A stretch of 57,977 nucleotides of DNA from Candidatus Peregrinibacteria bacterium (GTDB lineage: Bacteria > Patescibacteriota > Gracilibacteria > CAIRYL01), in NCBI GenBank assembly GCA_016220175.1, contig JACRHZ010000006.1:1-57977 (forward strand), read 5' to 3'. A program made the position numbers and the translations under genes. Position 1 is the stretch's first letter. Every line of letters begins with the position of its first letter. Positions 40,272 to 49,394 of the stretch are shown here, one piece after another. Under the pieces are notes generated by a model that saw nothing but the letters and a program-made list of their open reading frames with translations, searched no databases and was not told the DNA's origin.

Positions 40272-41507
40272 ATGTATAAAAAAAGAGCAGGAACCGCTCG
40301 GCTCCAAAAACTTGCGAAAACATTTCCAATAGTGGTTGTTATTGGAGCAAGACAGGTAGGGAAAAGCACATTACTCCGGCATATATTTGGAAAAAAAGCA
40401 GAATATGTCGTATTTGATCCACTCATCGATATTGAAAACGCCAGAAAAGATCCTGAACTTTTTTTGGACAATCATCGTACTCCAATAATTCTTGATGAAG
40501 TTCAGTATGTTCCAGGGTTGGTTTCTGCCATCAAAAGAAAAGTAGATGAAAATCGCGCTCCCGGACAATATCTTATGACCGGATCTCAGCAGTGGGGTAT
40601 TCTGAAATCTATGGCGGAAAGCCTTGCGGGAAGAGCGGTTTTTATACACCTCGAAAATTTTTCTCTCATGGAAATAGCAGAAGAAACGAAAAAAAAAATT
40701 TGGTTGTCGCGCTATTTAGAAAACCCTGAAAAATTTGTATCTTCAAAATTAGAAAGACTCAAACTTTCTTCTGGGATTTATGAACAACTCTGGCGAGGAT
40801 TTTTTCCAGAAGGGCAAAATATTCCGCTCGAAACTGTGCCCGATTTTTATGGTTCCTATATACAAACCTATATCGAACGAGATGTTCGGTTTTTTGCCGA
40901 CGTGTCGGATATTCAGACTTTTCGCCGTTTTGTCCAACTTGTCGCTGCACTCTCAGCTCAAGAAGTAAATTATAGCGAACTCGGTCGTGAACTGGGGATA
41001 ACTCCCCAAACTTCAAAAAGGTGGCTGGAAATTCTGAAAGCTACTTTTCAATGGTTTGAAATTCCCGCATTTTCAAGAAATGCCATTAAAAGACTCAGCA
41101 ATAAGCCGAAGGGATATTTTGTTGATACCGGGCTTATCTGTAATCTCCATGCCATTTCTTCTCCTCAGGCGATTGGAGGTCATCCACTTTGGGGACCACT
41201 TTTTGAAACTGCCGTCGCAGCAGAAATTCGAAAACATTCTTCTTTCTTGGCGCTTCCTCCAAACATCTACCATTGGCGATCTCATGGAGGAGCGGAAGTC
41301 GACATTCTCCTCGAAAAAGACGGCAGATATTTTCCGATCGAAGTAAAAGCCTCAACGAGACCAACTCGTGGAGATACTCTCGGAATTGAATTTTTTCGAA
41401 AAACATATCCCCATCTTAATATTGCACCGGGACTCATAATTTCTCCTGCAGAGAAAAAAATCCCTCTTTCTGAAAAGAATTATGCGCTTCCATGGGACAG
41501 TGTATAA
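40272..41507 (+). CDS. AAA_14/DUF4143 family ATPase, copy 1
   Basis: The 411-residue protein has Walker A GARQVGKSTLLRHIF (about residues 24-38), Walker B TPIILDEVQYVP (about residues 73-84) and the family motif LMTGSQQWGILKSMAESLAGR. A winged-helix middle part (SELGRELGITPQTSKRWLEIL) and the C-terminal DUF4143 part follow, with EVDILLEKDGRYFPIEVKAS, a PD-(D/E)XK-like arrangement. The family is common in archaea, CPR and anaerobes and has no settled role; links to defence or mobile DNA are suspected. A second, diverged member is at 46275. Confidence 0.88.
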   Translation: MYKKRAGTARLQKLAKTFPIVVVIGARQVGKSTLLRHIFGKKAEYVVFDPLIDIENARKDPELFLDNHRTPIILDEVQYVPGLVSAIKRKVDENRAPGQYLMTGSQQWGILKSMAESLAGRAVFIHLENFSLMEIAEETKKKIWLSRYLENPEKFVSSKLERLKLSSGIYEQLWRGFFPEGQNIPLETVPDFYGSYIQTYIERDVRFFADVSDIQTFRRFVQLVAALSAQEVNYSELGRELGITPQTSKRWLEILKATFQWFEIPAFSRNAIKRLSNKPKGYFVDTGLICNLHAISSPQAIGGHPLWGPLFETAVAAEIRKHSSFLALPPNIYHWRSHGGAEVDILLEKDGRYFPIEVKASTRPTRGDTLGIEFFRKTYPHLNIAPGLIISPAEKKIPLSEKNYALPWDSV

Positions 41508-41537
41508 AGCTTTTTCCTTTCATTCCTGCTGAAATTT

Positions 41538-41546
41538 TGCTATAAT
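41538..41546 (+). promoter_or_regulatory. Extended -10 promoter of the 1246-residue protein cassette
   Basis: TGCTATAAT is a full extended -10 box, 21 bp before ATG 41568. The -35 position (TTTCAT at 41518-41523) is weak. It would drive the small helical gene and the very large gene after it. Confidence 0.7.
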
Positions 41547-41567
41547 GAGGAGAAATTTTTGCGCATC

Positions 41568-41885
41568 ATGGCGGACCTTATACAAACAAAACTCAACGAC
41601 CAAAAACTCGATATGCTGAAATCAAACACGATTTCTGGCGTGTACGAAGAACAGCGAAAACAAAAAATTCAGCAACTTTCTCTCCTCATCGAAAATGCGC
41701 TTTTTCTCGAGAAAGATGAGGAAAGAAAACGAAAGTGGCTTCGAATTCTCGATGAACTCGATGATGAATTTTTGGAAAAACTCATGACGGCAGTGATTCG
41801 AGAAAATTTGAGGTACAAGAAAAAAGAGAGAGACATTGTCATTGAACTCAATAAAAAAATCCCGACACCTTCATTTCAAAAATAA
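41568..41885 (+). CDS. Small charged all-helical protein, partner gene of the 1246-residue protein
   Basis: The 105-residue protein is helical and charged. The core ALFLEKDEERKRKWLRILD leads into ELDDEFLEKLMTAVIREN (about residues 43-80), followed by KKKERD. This repeats the L-x2-L-x3-D-x-[DE]-x4-L pattern of the other small proteins at 37649, 45650 and 53529. ATG 41568 follows the extended -10 box. The stop codon is 2 bp before the start of the 1246-residue gene, so the pair is one transcript. Confidence 0.68.
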   Translation: MADLIQTKLNDQKLDMLKSNTISGVYEEQRKQKIQQLSLLIENALFLEKDEERKRKWLRILDELDDEFLEKLMTAVIRENLRYKKKERDIVIELNKKIPTPSFQK

Positions 41886-41887
41886 TT

Positions 41888-44800
41888 ATGGCACATCAGC
41901 AAGATTCATCAACGAAACCAGCGGCAAATACTGAAGTGCTCAAAGAGCAGTCGTCACCTGCTGTAGTAGATCAAGAAGTTCTTGAAAATACTGACAAGGT
42001 AGCGCAACAGATAGAAACTTCTGAAACACTTCCTCCTGAACAATATGCGGCGGAAGTGAGAGAACAGATAGAAAAAACGCCGGAAAAACCCAGCACATAT
42101 CAACGAGTTGAAAAATTTGTAACCACACAGGTTGATACGATGATGAGTGATTTTGAAAAAGGCGATTATGCAAAGGGAAGTATTAAACTCGCAGTTATGT
42201 TCGGTGCGGGAATACTCGTTGCGAAAGGATTGAAAGCGATTTATATAGAAGCGAAGGGAGTTGTCGGATGGTTTACAGAAAGTGTTTTGGGAATTAAAGA
42301 AGGAAGTGAAGGAGGAATATTGGGGTCTATAGTAAAAGGTTTACTCGTTACCACAGGACTCGGTGCACTGGGAATAACCGGCGGAGCTCTTATCGAAGCG
42401 ATGCGAGGAAAGGTGACACTCTCAGAAGTTTTAGCAGCAGCGGCAAAAGGACCGATTGCATTTTTAAAACTCATATATGACAAAGGGATAGCACTGCCGC
42501 CAGAAGTATGGAATTATGTCGCAGCAAAAGTGGCCGGTGCGGCTGGCATTGGTGAAAAAGCAGAGCAAGCAATAGAAGATCTCTTGAAAGACCCGAGTTT
42601 TACAAAAGCTCTTACCGCAGCAAAAGCTCAACTGGAAGGAATTCTCGGACCTTTTGGAATAGAATTCGATTTTCTCAAAAATATCACAGAAAAAGATATC
42701 GTTGACTCGGTTACAGAACTGGAAGGAACTCTTGGAATAGACAAACTCAAAGCGGCGCTTCAGGGGAATTCTGTGGTCATAGCGGGAAAAACAATAAGCA
42801 GTGAGATGATGAAACTTGGTGGAGCCGTTGGTGTTGGTTTCATCCTGTTCCTTATAGGACGCACTCTTTTAAGTCCAACAAAATTAGCAAAACTGGGAAT
42901 AAGTGTAGCAAAACATCTTCCTCTCGCACTTGGAGTATACTTTGGACTAAAAGCTCTCGGCATAGAAATACCTATTGCTGATGATATTGTTCCGAAAGAA
43001 ATTCAGGACGCTGTTAAAATTATAGATGCACCAGAAATACTGAAAGATGTTTTGGAGTTCTTAAAAAGTGGAGAAATTCAAGTCACCATAGGGAAATTCC
43101 TCCAATATCTCAAAGAACATATTGAAATGCTCAGGGAAGATGCGAAAGAAATACCTTTTTTGGGAAATTTTCTACCACTTGATGCAGAAAGTCTGAATAA
43201 TTTAAACCCAATTTCCCTTATAACTCTCATGTGTAAGGGCGGATTGAAGAGTAATGAGTTTCAGGAAGCATTGGTCGGTTTTGGTGAGGGAATTCTTTCT
43301 GTAGGCACCGTAATATTTTTATTAAAGAAAATTGGACTTAGAAAAGCTGTTTGGAAAGGAATGGGAGCATTTCTTCTCTACTGTCTGTACAAAGATTATC
43401 AGAGGATACAGAAGAAAATCTCTGACCAAGATAATGCTGAATTGCAGGAGGCTTTTGGCGATGATGAAAACTATACTCTCCTCTATAAATTTGGCGTTAC
43501 CATTGTGGGAAAGAGCGTGGAACAACTCCATGCATGGCAAGTCAATTTATGCGCTGATATTCTTTCAAAGCTCAAAGCAAACCCAAAAACTTCGCATTTG
43601 GTTGAGAAAATTGATGCTCTCGAGAAAGAAAAAGGATTTCAGCCGTTTTCAGTTAAGTGGATTCAGGGATTTTACGAAATTATTGCAGAAGAAAACAAAA
43701 AAGGTCTTGAGCTGAGAGTCGTTCTTTCAGAGACAGGCATGGCAATTATTGGAAATGGATTTGGAGTAATGTGCAATACTACCAGCGATGTTGTTGGCCT
43801 TTTGTACCATGTGGCCATTGCTCAGGATATAGGTGCTGAAGAGGCTGTTTGTCAATATGGTGGAATCGCCGCTCCATTTATGGTTCTTGGTGGTGTTTTT
43901 CATGGTGGTCACGCCATGGGATTTGGTGTTGCTATGGGATTTGCTGTTCCCGCATATATCACCGTCAAAGCTGGAAAATTTGCACTAAATGTCGGAAAGG
44001 GAGTTGTGCATGCAAGCGAACTTATTGCCCAGAGAGGAGAAGTTGTTGATCAAGTGGGAAAAGAGCTTCGGGATATCCCTGAAAAATTTCTTCGAAAACT
44101 TCCTCTTGGGAAAAAAATACTTGCAAATGAAGGGATTATTGATCTCATGGAGCTGTATGCAAAGCGAGCGAGTATCAAAAAATCCATTGGAATAAATACG
44201 GCAAAGCTCGATACAGTTTATGAAAAACTCGTAAATGAGGCGAAAAGAAGAGGGATTGAGGGAATGCCGTCGACCATGGGGAAAGCTATCGAAGAAATTC
44301 GAGAAGGTGAATATCCTTTTGGAGCATCGAAGATTCATTATTCAAAACCTCTTGATATTGCAGAAATATTTGAAGGAAAAAATCCTCAGCAACTTAGTGA
44401 ATCACTTGAAACAGCAAGAAGAGTTGCTAGCAAGGATGTGGCAGAAAAGTTTAGTGCTATTGGGGAGGCTCGTGCAATAGAAACATTTCAAGCAGGAGGA
44501 CTCACCTCAAGATTTTCTCCTATAGATTTTGAAACCATAAAAAAATTAGACCCGAAAAAAGAAACTAAGGAACTCATAGAAGGTTTTCGAAGAGCTACTG
44601 CACAAGTGGAAGGTGAATTCGCCGGAATGAATCAGATTTTTAAAAAGAATTCAGCGAGTATACAGGGTCTAGCAAATGAAGCTGAAAAAACGAAATATCT
44701 TGAGGAATTAAAACAAGATATTTCTACTTTTCTTGGAAGGAGAGAGAGACAACTTACGGAACTTGAAGCCATATGGAAAAAAATCCCAAGAGGCTTGCGG

Positions 44801-45628
44801 AGAGGAGGATTACGAAATCAGTACAAATTTGCCGTAGAAGGAGCTCGCGGAGGAATTGCCCTGGAGGCGAAAGAAATAGTCAGAGGAAAACTTCGTTTTT
44901 CGATAGGATTAGCTGGAGTTATGATGGCAGTAAGAGCCTTTAGTGAGTACAAAAACAACCCTGAAGAAGAATTACTAAGTATCTTTCAGCGATTGGGGCC
45001 GGAAGCATTGCAACTTGTTGTTGATGTCGCTCCGATTACAGGAACACTTTCCATGGGCTATAATGTTATTTATGGAAAAGAACGTTTCACGGGACGAGAC
45101 GTAGGTCGCTTATCGAGTTTAGGATGGGGGATTGTCAATCTTTTGAGTGATGCGGGAACAATTGCTGCACTTGTTGGAAGTGCAGGCACAGCAAGTGCCG
45201 CTGTTCCACTTGAAATGGGAGGGAAGATAGCTCTTCTCGCCACGAAAGGAGGAAGGGCAGCAGAAACTGCAGCTAAAATCATGAAAGAATGGGGGCCCAT
45301 AAAAAAGATCATTGAAACGAAAGGAGTAGGAAAATTTTTAGAAGAAGCGGGAAAGTTTTTGAAAGCTGGAAAAGGAACAATGGCAGAGGGACTAGAAAAG
45401 AGAGCATTTCGAACTGGACTTGCCGTCACAGCAGCTTCCATAGCGCTCCCTTACGGATATTCATATTTGTTTGACACAGATGCGCCTGTTCCAGAAGAAA
45501 TCGCAAAAGAAATTCTCGAGGAGAAATCATCAGGGCAGGAGGATGTTTCTCTTGAAGCAGAAAGTTCTGAAGCATTGGTCCCTGAAACTCCGAGCTCAGC
45601 ACCTTTTGGAAGAATTCTTCCCAACTAA
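41888..45628 (+). CDS. Very large (1246-residue) protein with many hydrophobic segments, unknown function
   Basis: The protein has a Glu/Gln/Thr-rich N-terminal ~75 residues and no signal peptide. It then contains about nine hydrophobic, Gly/Ala-rich stretches spread over its length, for example LAVMFGAGILVAKGLKAIYI, VGFILFLIGRTLL, MVLGGVFHGGHAMGFGVAMG and LAVTAASIALPYGYSYLF. Charged helical segments lie between them. The C-terminus is acidic and Ser/Pro-rich. Such amphipathic helices could insert in a membrane, like large pore-forming or contact-dependent effectors, but this is inference. I recognise no family. It is flanked by two small helical genes. Confidence 0.7.
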   Translation: MAHQQDSSTKPAANTEVLKEQSSPAVVDQEVLENTDKVAQQIETSETLPPEQYAAEVREQIEKTPEKPSTYQRVEKFVTTQVDTMMSDFEKGDYAKGSIKLAVMFGAGILVAKGLKAIYIEAKGVVGWFTESVLGIKEGSEGGILGSIVKGLLVTTGLGALGITGGALIEAMRGKVTLSEVLAAAAKGPIAFLKLIYDKGIALPPEVWNYVAAKVAGAAGIGEKAEQAIEDLLKDPSFTKALTAAKAQLEGILGPFGIEFDFLKNITEKDIVDSVTELEGTLGIDKLKAALQGNSVVIAGKTISSEMMKLGGAVGVGFILFLIGRTLLSPTKLAKLGISVAKHLPLALGVYFGLKALGIEIPIADDIVPKEIQDAVKIIDAPEILKDVLEFLKSGEIQVTIGKFLQYLKEHIEMLREDAKEIPFLGNFLPLDAESLNNLNPISLITLMCKGGLKSNEFQEALVGFGEGILSVGTVIFLLKKIGLRKAVWKGMGAFLLYCLYKDYQRIQKKISDQDNAELQEAFGDDENYTLLYKFGVTIVGKSVEQLHAWQVNLCADILSKLKANPKTSHLVEKIDALEKEKGFQPFSVKWIQGFYEIIAEENKKGLELRVVLSETGMAIIGNGFGVMCNTTSDVVGLLYHVAIAQDIGAEEAVCQYGGIAAPFMVLGGVFHGGHAMGFGVAMGFAVPAYITVKAGKFALNVGKGVVHASELIAQRGEVVDQVGKELRDIPEKFLRKLPLGKKILANEGIIDLMELYAKRASIKKSIGINTAKLDTVYEKLVNEAKRRGIEGMPSTMGKAIEEIREGEYPFGASKIHYSKPLDIAEIFEGKNPQQLSESLETARRVASKDVAEKFSAIGEARAIETFQAGGLTSRFSPIDFETIKKLDPKKETKELIEGFRRATAQVEGEFAGMNQIFKKNSASIQGLANEAEKTKYLEELKQDISTFLGRRERQLTELEAIWKKIPRGLRRGGLRNQYKFAVEGARGGIALEAKEIVRGKLRFSIGLAGVMMAVRAFSEYKNNPEEELLSIFQRLGPEALQLVVDVAPITGTLSMGYNVIYGKERFTGRDVGRLSSLGWGIVNLLSDAGTIAALVGSAGTASAAVPLEMGGKIALLATKGGRAAETAAKIMKEWGPIKKIIETKGVGKFLEEAGKFLKAGKGTMAEGLEKRAFRTGLAVTAASIALPYGYSYLFDTDAPVPEEIAKEILEEKSSGQEDVSLEAESSEALVPETPSSAPFGRILPN

Positions 45629-45649
45629 ATTTTATATTTCTCTTTTCTC

Positions 45650-45880
45650 ATGATCACTCCTCAAGAGTTCGCCGGCTACCTTCAAAACTGCAGTCTCGAT
45701 CCAAAAACAAAAGTTTTATTGCTCGATATCCTTCCAAAGCTCTCTCAAGAGCAAATCCAAGAAATAGGACGTATTTTAGAAAAAGATCAAAACCAGCTTC
45801 TGCAGTATTTAAAAGAGGCGGAGCTCAAAGCAGATGTACTTACGGAGCAAGTAACAAAGGAAATAGAGGATTCAAAATGA
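45650..45880 (+). CDS. Small helical protein after the 1246-residue gene
   Basis: The 76-residue protein has the segment LLLDILPKLSQEQIQEIGRIL (21 residues ending near 43; key residues L, L, P, L, S, EQ, I, I), followed by EKDQNQLLQYLKEAELKAD. It is the shortest and cleanest version of the helical motif found in the partner genes. It lies 21 bp after the 1246-residue gene on the same strand. Confidence 0.62.
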   Translation: MITPQEFAGYLQNCSLDPKTKVLLLDILPKLSQEQIQEIGRILEKDQNQLLQYLKEAELKADVLTEQVTKEIEDSK

Positions 45881-45957
45881 AAAAACTCAAAGATCAAAGT
45901 GCAAAACAATACAGCTGTTTTGAGCTTTGTGCAGAAATAGAAGCGGGATAAATCACC

Positions 45958-46007
45958 GTAGAGACGTAGTATGAGCCGAAGGCTCCACTTCGTGGCTACG
46001 TCTCTAC
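45958..46007. repeat. Two-level hairpin with GTAGAGACGTAG arms
   Basis: GTAGAGACGTAG and CTACGTCTCTAC form a perfect 12-bp outer stem, and GAGCC-GAA-GGCTC is an inner stem. Elements with GTAGAGACG arms occur in other phyla (notably cyanobacteria) as dispersed repeats. The right arm runs into the nadA remnant. Confidence 0.65.
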
Positions 46008-46069
46008 AATTCCATCATCCTCTGAAGACTCCTCTTCGCCGCATCAAATATCTTCGGATCAATGATGAT
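46004..46069 (-). pseudogene. C-terminal remnant of nadA
   Basis: On the minus strand it reads QIIIDPKIFDAAKRSLQRMM, then EL and a stop, nearly the same as the end of intact NadA at 47534 (TIDPKIFEKAKRSLTRMMEL). Nothing else of nadA is found here; AT-rich DNA follows (46070-46274) without a gene. It shows that part of the nadA region was duplicated, or that nadA moved. Confidence 0.78.
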
Positions 46070-46274
46070 TTGGAGATTTTTTATTTAAGAAATACAAAAT
46101 CCTGAGAATTTTTTATTTCTAAAGTAAAAATTTCAAGGATTGTATGTTTTTAATTGATTTTTTTACAGACCATTATGAAAAAATCGATGTATTCTGTATT
46201 ATTTAGAATTTTTTTACTTTACAAATAAAAAAATTCAGGATATATTGATTTTGTAAGTAAATATTTCTTAAAAT

Positions 46275-47474
46275 ATGTATTTCCCTCGAGATATTGAGGT
46301 GTCCCTACGGCAAAATCTGGAAAGCAATCTTATTCTTCTCATTCTTGGAGCTCGGCAGGTGGGAAAGACGAGTGTGCTTCGAAAACTTTATGATAATGCC
46401 ATCAGAGAAGAAAAAAAGTGTTTTTTCTTTAATTTGGAAGATTTTAGTATTCGGAAAAAACTCGACGAACATCCGTTTCAGATTTTCCAAATGACACAAT
46501 TAAGTCCAGAAGAGAAACAAATACTCTTTTTAGATGAAATTCAGTATCTTCAAAATCCATCGAATTTCCTCAAACTTATTTTTGATACGTATAAAGACAG
46601 TGTCAAACTTATCGTCTCAGGATCGTCTTCATTTTATATTGATCAAAAATTTACTGATAGTCTTGCAGGGAGAAAACGTATTTTTTATTTATATCCCCTG
46701 AACTTTCGCGAATTTCTTGTCTTCAAGGGACAGCAAGATATTCTTTCTCATTTGGGAAACATATCTTCTCCGCTGTATGTCCACGAAGCGGAACGTCTTT
46801 TTGATGAATATTGTCTTTTCGGTGGATATCCAGAAATTGTGCTTCTCAAAGATCCCGAGGAAAAAAAATTACGATTAGCAGATTTGGGCTATGACTATGT
46901 AAAAAAAGATGTCCTCGAAGCAAATGTTGATAATCCTGAAAAATATTTCTACTTACTTAAAATTTTTGCAAATCACTCCGGAGAACTCGTAAATATCCAC
47001 GAACTTTCGAATACCCTTGGGCTCTCTACAACTGCTGCTCAGAGGTATCTCTATATTATGCAGAAATCTTTTCACGTGGCTCTTATAAGACCATTTTGGA
47101 AAAATATTCGGAAAGAACTTACCAAAATGCAAAAAGTATTTTTCTATGATTTGGGTCTTCGAAATCATTTTCTCAAAAACTTTACTTCTCTTTCTGAGAG
47201 AAATGATAAAGGAAACTATCTCGAAAATATTGTTTTTCGTGAACTTCTTTTTCGAACAGCGCTGGAGGACATTCAATTTTGGCGTGATACAAAGAAGCAT
47301 GAAGTAGATTTTGTTGTAGAAGGAAAAAATGCTCTGGAAGTGAAGTTTCAAGGAGCAAAAGATACTTCTTTGTCTTCTCAAGTATTTCGAAAAATATATC
47401 CAAATATTCCAATAAAATTTTTGAAGCATGAAGACGTCCTTCAATATTTTTATGGAGAAGCAGAAAGTAGCTAA
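46275..47474 (+). CDS. AAA_14/DUF4143 family ATPase, copy 2
   Basis: The 399-residue protein has Walker A GARQVGKTSVLRKL (about residues 25-38), Walker B QILFLDEIQYLQNP, the VSGSSSFYIDQKFTDSLAGR motif, LYPLNFREFL, a winged-helix part (LSNTLGLSTTAAQRYLYIM) and the DUF4143 C-terminus with FWRDTKKHEVDFVVEGKNALEVKF. It belongs to the same family as the gene at 40272 but is clearly diverged, so the two are not a recent duplication. The inverted repeat at 47468 overlaps its last codons. Confidence 0.87.
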   Translation: MYFPRDIEVSLRQNLESNLILLILGARQVGKTSVLRKLYDNAIREEKKCFFFNLEDFSIRKKLDEHPFQIFQMTQLSPEEKQILFLDEIQYLQNPSNFLKLIFDTYKDSVKLIVSGSSSFYIDQKFTDSLAGRKRIFYLYPLNFREFLVFKGQQDILSHLGNISSPLYVHEAERLFDEYCLFGGYPEIVLLKDPEEKKLRLADLGYDYVKKDVLEANVDNPEKYFYLLKIFANHSGELVNIHELSNTLGLSTTAAQRYLYIMQKSFHVALIRPFWKNIRKELTKMQKVFFYDLGLRNHFLKNFTSLSERNDKGNYLENIVFRELLFRTALEDIQFWRDTKKHEVDFVVEGKNALEVKFQGAKDTSLSSQVFRKIYPNIPIKFLKHEDVLQYFYGEAESS

Positions 47475-47536
47475 TAGCTAAGAACGAATAGCTAAAAGCG
47501 AAAAACTCTTCGCTCTTAGTTATTAGCTCTTAGCTA
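47468..47536. repeat. Inverted repeat on the left of nadA
   Basis: Units of AGCTAATAGCTAAGA on the left pair with TCTTAGTTATTAGCT on the right in a long imperfect stem. A relative of the same unit lies on the other side of nadA at 48511-48580. Confidence 0.7.
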
Positions 47537-48454
47537 CAGTTCCATCATCCTCGTCAAACTCCTCTTCGCCTTCTCAAAAATCTTCGGATCAATGGTGATG
47601 TCATATTTTTCTTGAATTAAACTCTCGCGAATATTCTCGAGCGTGATCTGTTTCATGTTAATACAGCTTCCCATGAGCGGATAAAATTCCTTTTCAGGAA
47701 CTTCTTTGCGAAGCCGCCACACCATTCCTTCTTCTGTTCCTACAAGATATTCTTTCGCATCATCTTTTTTGGAGAAAGTGATCATTCCGCCAGTTCCGCA
47801 GATATGATCTGCGTATTTCAAAAATTCGCCTGGTGTTTCTGGATGCATCATAATTTTCGCGTGTGGATATTTTTCTTTCGCTCGCACGATTTTTTCATGA
47901 GAAAAATTTGTATGAACGTGACAAAATCCTGACCACGGAATGATTCGCTTTTTGGTTTTTGTGGCAACGTATTCAGCAAGATGTTTATCAGGAGCGAAAA
48001 TGATTTCATCGTGCGGAAGGCGCTCCACCATTTCCACTGCGTTTGCAGATGTACAGCAAATATCGGCCTCTGCTTTGACACTTGCCGCTGAATTTACATA
48101 AAGGCAGACTCCCGCATTTGGATGTTTTTGCTTCATAATTTTGAGCCGATCAGCGGTGATCATGTCTGCCATAAAACATCCGGCTCGAAGAGATGGGAGC
48201 AATACTTTTTTCTCTGGATTCAGGAGTTTTGCCGTTTCCGCCATAAAATGTACTCCGGCAAATACAATAATTTCCGCATCTGTTTCCATCGCCTTTTTGG
48301 AAAGTTCAAAAGAATCGCCACATACATCTGCCGCTTCAAAAATTTCTGGACGCATGTAATTATGCGCGAGAAGAATCGCATTTTTTTCTTTTTTGAGTTG
48401 TGCGATTTCCTTGATAATTTTTTGCTGCTGCTGTGAAATTTGGAATTTTGACAT
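47534..48454 (-). CDS. nadA: Quinolinate synthase NadA
   Basis: NadA condenses iminoaspartate with dihydroxyacetone phosphate to quinolinate, using a [4Fe-4S] cluster. The 306-residue protein shows ILLAHNYMRPEI, ADVCGDSFELSKKA, FAGVHFMAETAKLL, and three conserved cysteines as cluster ligands in LRAGCFMADM, HICGTGGM and MGSCINMKQ. Substrate-binding segments are VYVNSAA-like (CLYVNSAASVKAEAD) and IMMHPETPGEF. nadC is 33 kb away in the window and nadB is not seen. The gene is bracketed by related inverted repeats and may be a movable unit. Confidence 0.96.
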   Translation of the reverse strand: MSKFQISQQQQKIIKEIAQLKKEKNAILLAHNYMRPEIFEAADVCGDSFELSKKAMETDAEIIVFAGVHFMAETAKLLNPEKKVLLPSLRAGCFMADMITADRLKIMKQKHPNAGVCLYVNSAASVKAEADICCTSANAVEMVERLPHDEIIFAPDKHLAEYVATKTKKRIIPWSGFCHVHTNFSHEKIVRAKEKYPHAKIMMHPETPGEFLKYADHICGTGGMITFSKKDDAKEYLVGTEEGMVWRLRKEVPEKEFYPLMGSCINMKQITLENIRESLIQEKYDITIDPKIFEKAKRSLTRMMEL

Positions 48455-48510
48455 AGTGTTTTTTCAGTTCCATTATCGCAAAAAGTATTGCGGATGACGA
48501 GAAAACAAGA

Positions 48511-48580
48511 GTTAATAGCTAAAAGCGAAGAGCTAAGAACGAAAAATATTGCGTTCCCGCTCTTAGCTATTCGCTATTCA
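48511..48580. repeat. Inverted repeat on the right of nadA
   Basis: TTAATAGCTAAAAGCGAAG and AGCTAAGAACG units face CGCTCTTAGCTATTCGCTAT. It is the same repeat type as at 47468-47536. Confidence 0.68.
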
Positions 48581-48599
48581 CTTTCAAGTTCGTAATTGA

Positions 48600-49145
48600 C
48601 TACGCAAGCGACTCCCTTTTCATTACTTTTTCATAGAGTTTTTTTAGAAACTCGATGGCATAAGTAGCAACACTTCGAAGAATTTCTTTGAGATTTCGGA
48701 GTTTTTGCACTACATCAGCCAATCTTTGAGCTGACTTTAGAACAATTTTTTTGAGGTGCTTGATTTCTTTTTCGAGAATTTGCATTTCCTCGAGGACTGC
48801 CGTCTTCACTTTTCGGACCATCACCTTTCTCTCCGGTATTTTTATCTGTGCCTGAAGCTGTACTCGAATGGTAGCTTCATCCGAAGTTCCAGATGACTGT
48901 GATCCTTGAGTCGAACTCCCCTTTTTTTCAGACCTTCCAGAAACTGCTTCTCTGATCTCATTTCCTTCCATTCCCATCAAAATATCCTGAGCTCCAGAAG
49001 ATGTTTCTACCTGCAGGGCAGCAGCTCGCACTTCTGCGGCGGAAGGAATTTCATGTGATGAAGAATTTTCTGAGAGTTTTTTCTCTACTTTCTTCACTTT
49101 TGCCTGCTCATTTTCGAAAATGGAGTTCATTTGAGAGATGTTCAA
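48600..49145 (-). CDS. Helical protein of unknown function, 181 residues
   Basis: The N-terminal half is polar and low in structure (Ser, Gly, Glu, Gln-rich, for example GSSTQGSQSSGTSDEA). The C-terminal half is a long basic helix (EEMQILEKEIKHLKKIVLKS, then LADVVQKLRNLKEIL and a last amphipathic FLKKLYEKVMKR). No signal peptide or family is recognised. It has a consensus promoter of its own, so it is likely a real and well-expressed gene. It stands alone between nadA and the divergent MgtC-like gene. Confidence 0.65.
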   Translation of the reverse strand: MNISQMNSIFENEQAKVKKVEKKLSENSSSHEIPSAAEVRAAALQVETSSGAQDILMGMEGNEIREAVSGRSEKKGSSTQGSQSSGTSDEATIRVQLQAQIKIPERKVMVRKVKTAVLEEMQILEKEIKHLKKIVLKSAQRLADVVQKLRNLKEILRSVATYAIEFLKKLYEKVMKRESLA

Positions 49146-49171
49146 GAAAAATGAGGGAGCGTTAAGGTCTA

Positions 49172-49200
49172 ATTGTAGGGTGTATTCTGCTTTTTGTCAA
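49172..49200 (-). promoter_or_regulatory. Consensus promoter of the 181-residue protein gene
   Basis: On the minus strand a perfect TTGACA (49195-49200), 17 bp and TACAAT (49172-49177) lie 27 bp before the start codon. Confidence 0.8.
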
Positions 49201-49394
49201 GCGATTTTCCGTATAAATCCCTTCTTTGACAACGAATTTTAAAAGTACAGATGAACACTCTATCTTTTAAAACCGCTTCAGAAAGAGAAAATCTTGAGAA
49301 TCCAATATATCCCTGTTCATTTTCGCCCTATATCGACATTTTTTTCAAGAGCTTTTTTTTGTACAATGTTCATAAGTGATTTTTTAAGAGACGA

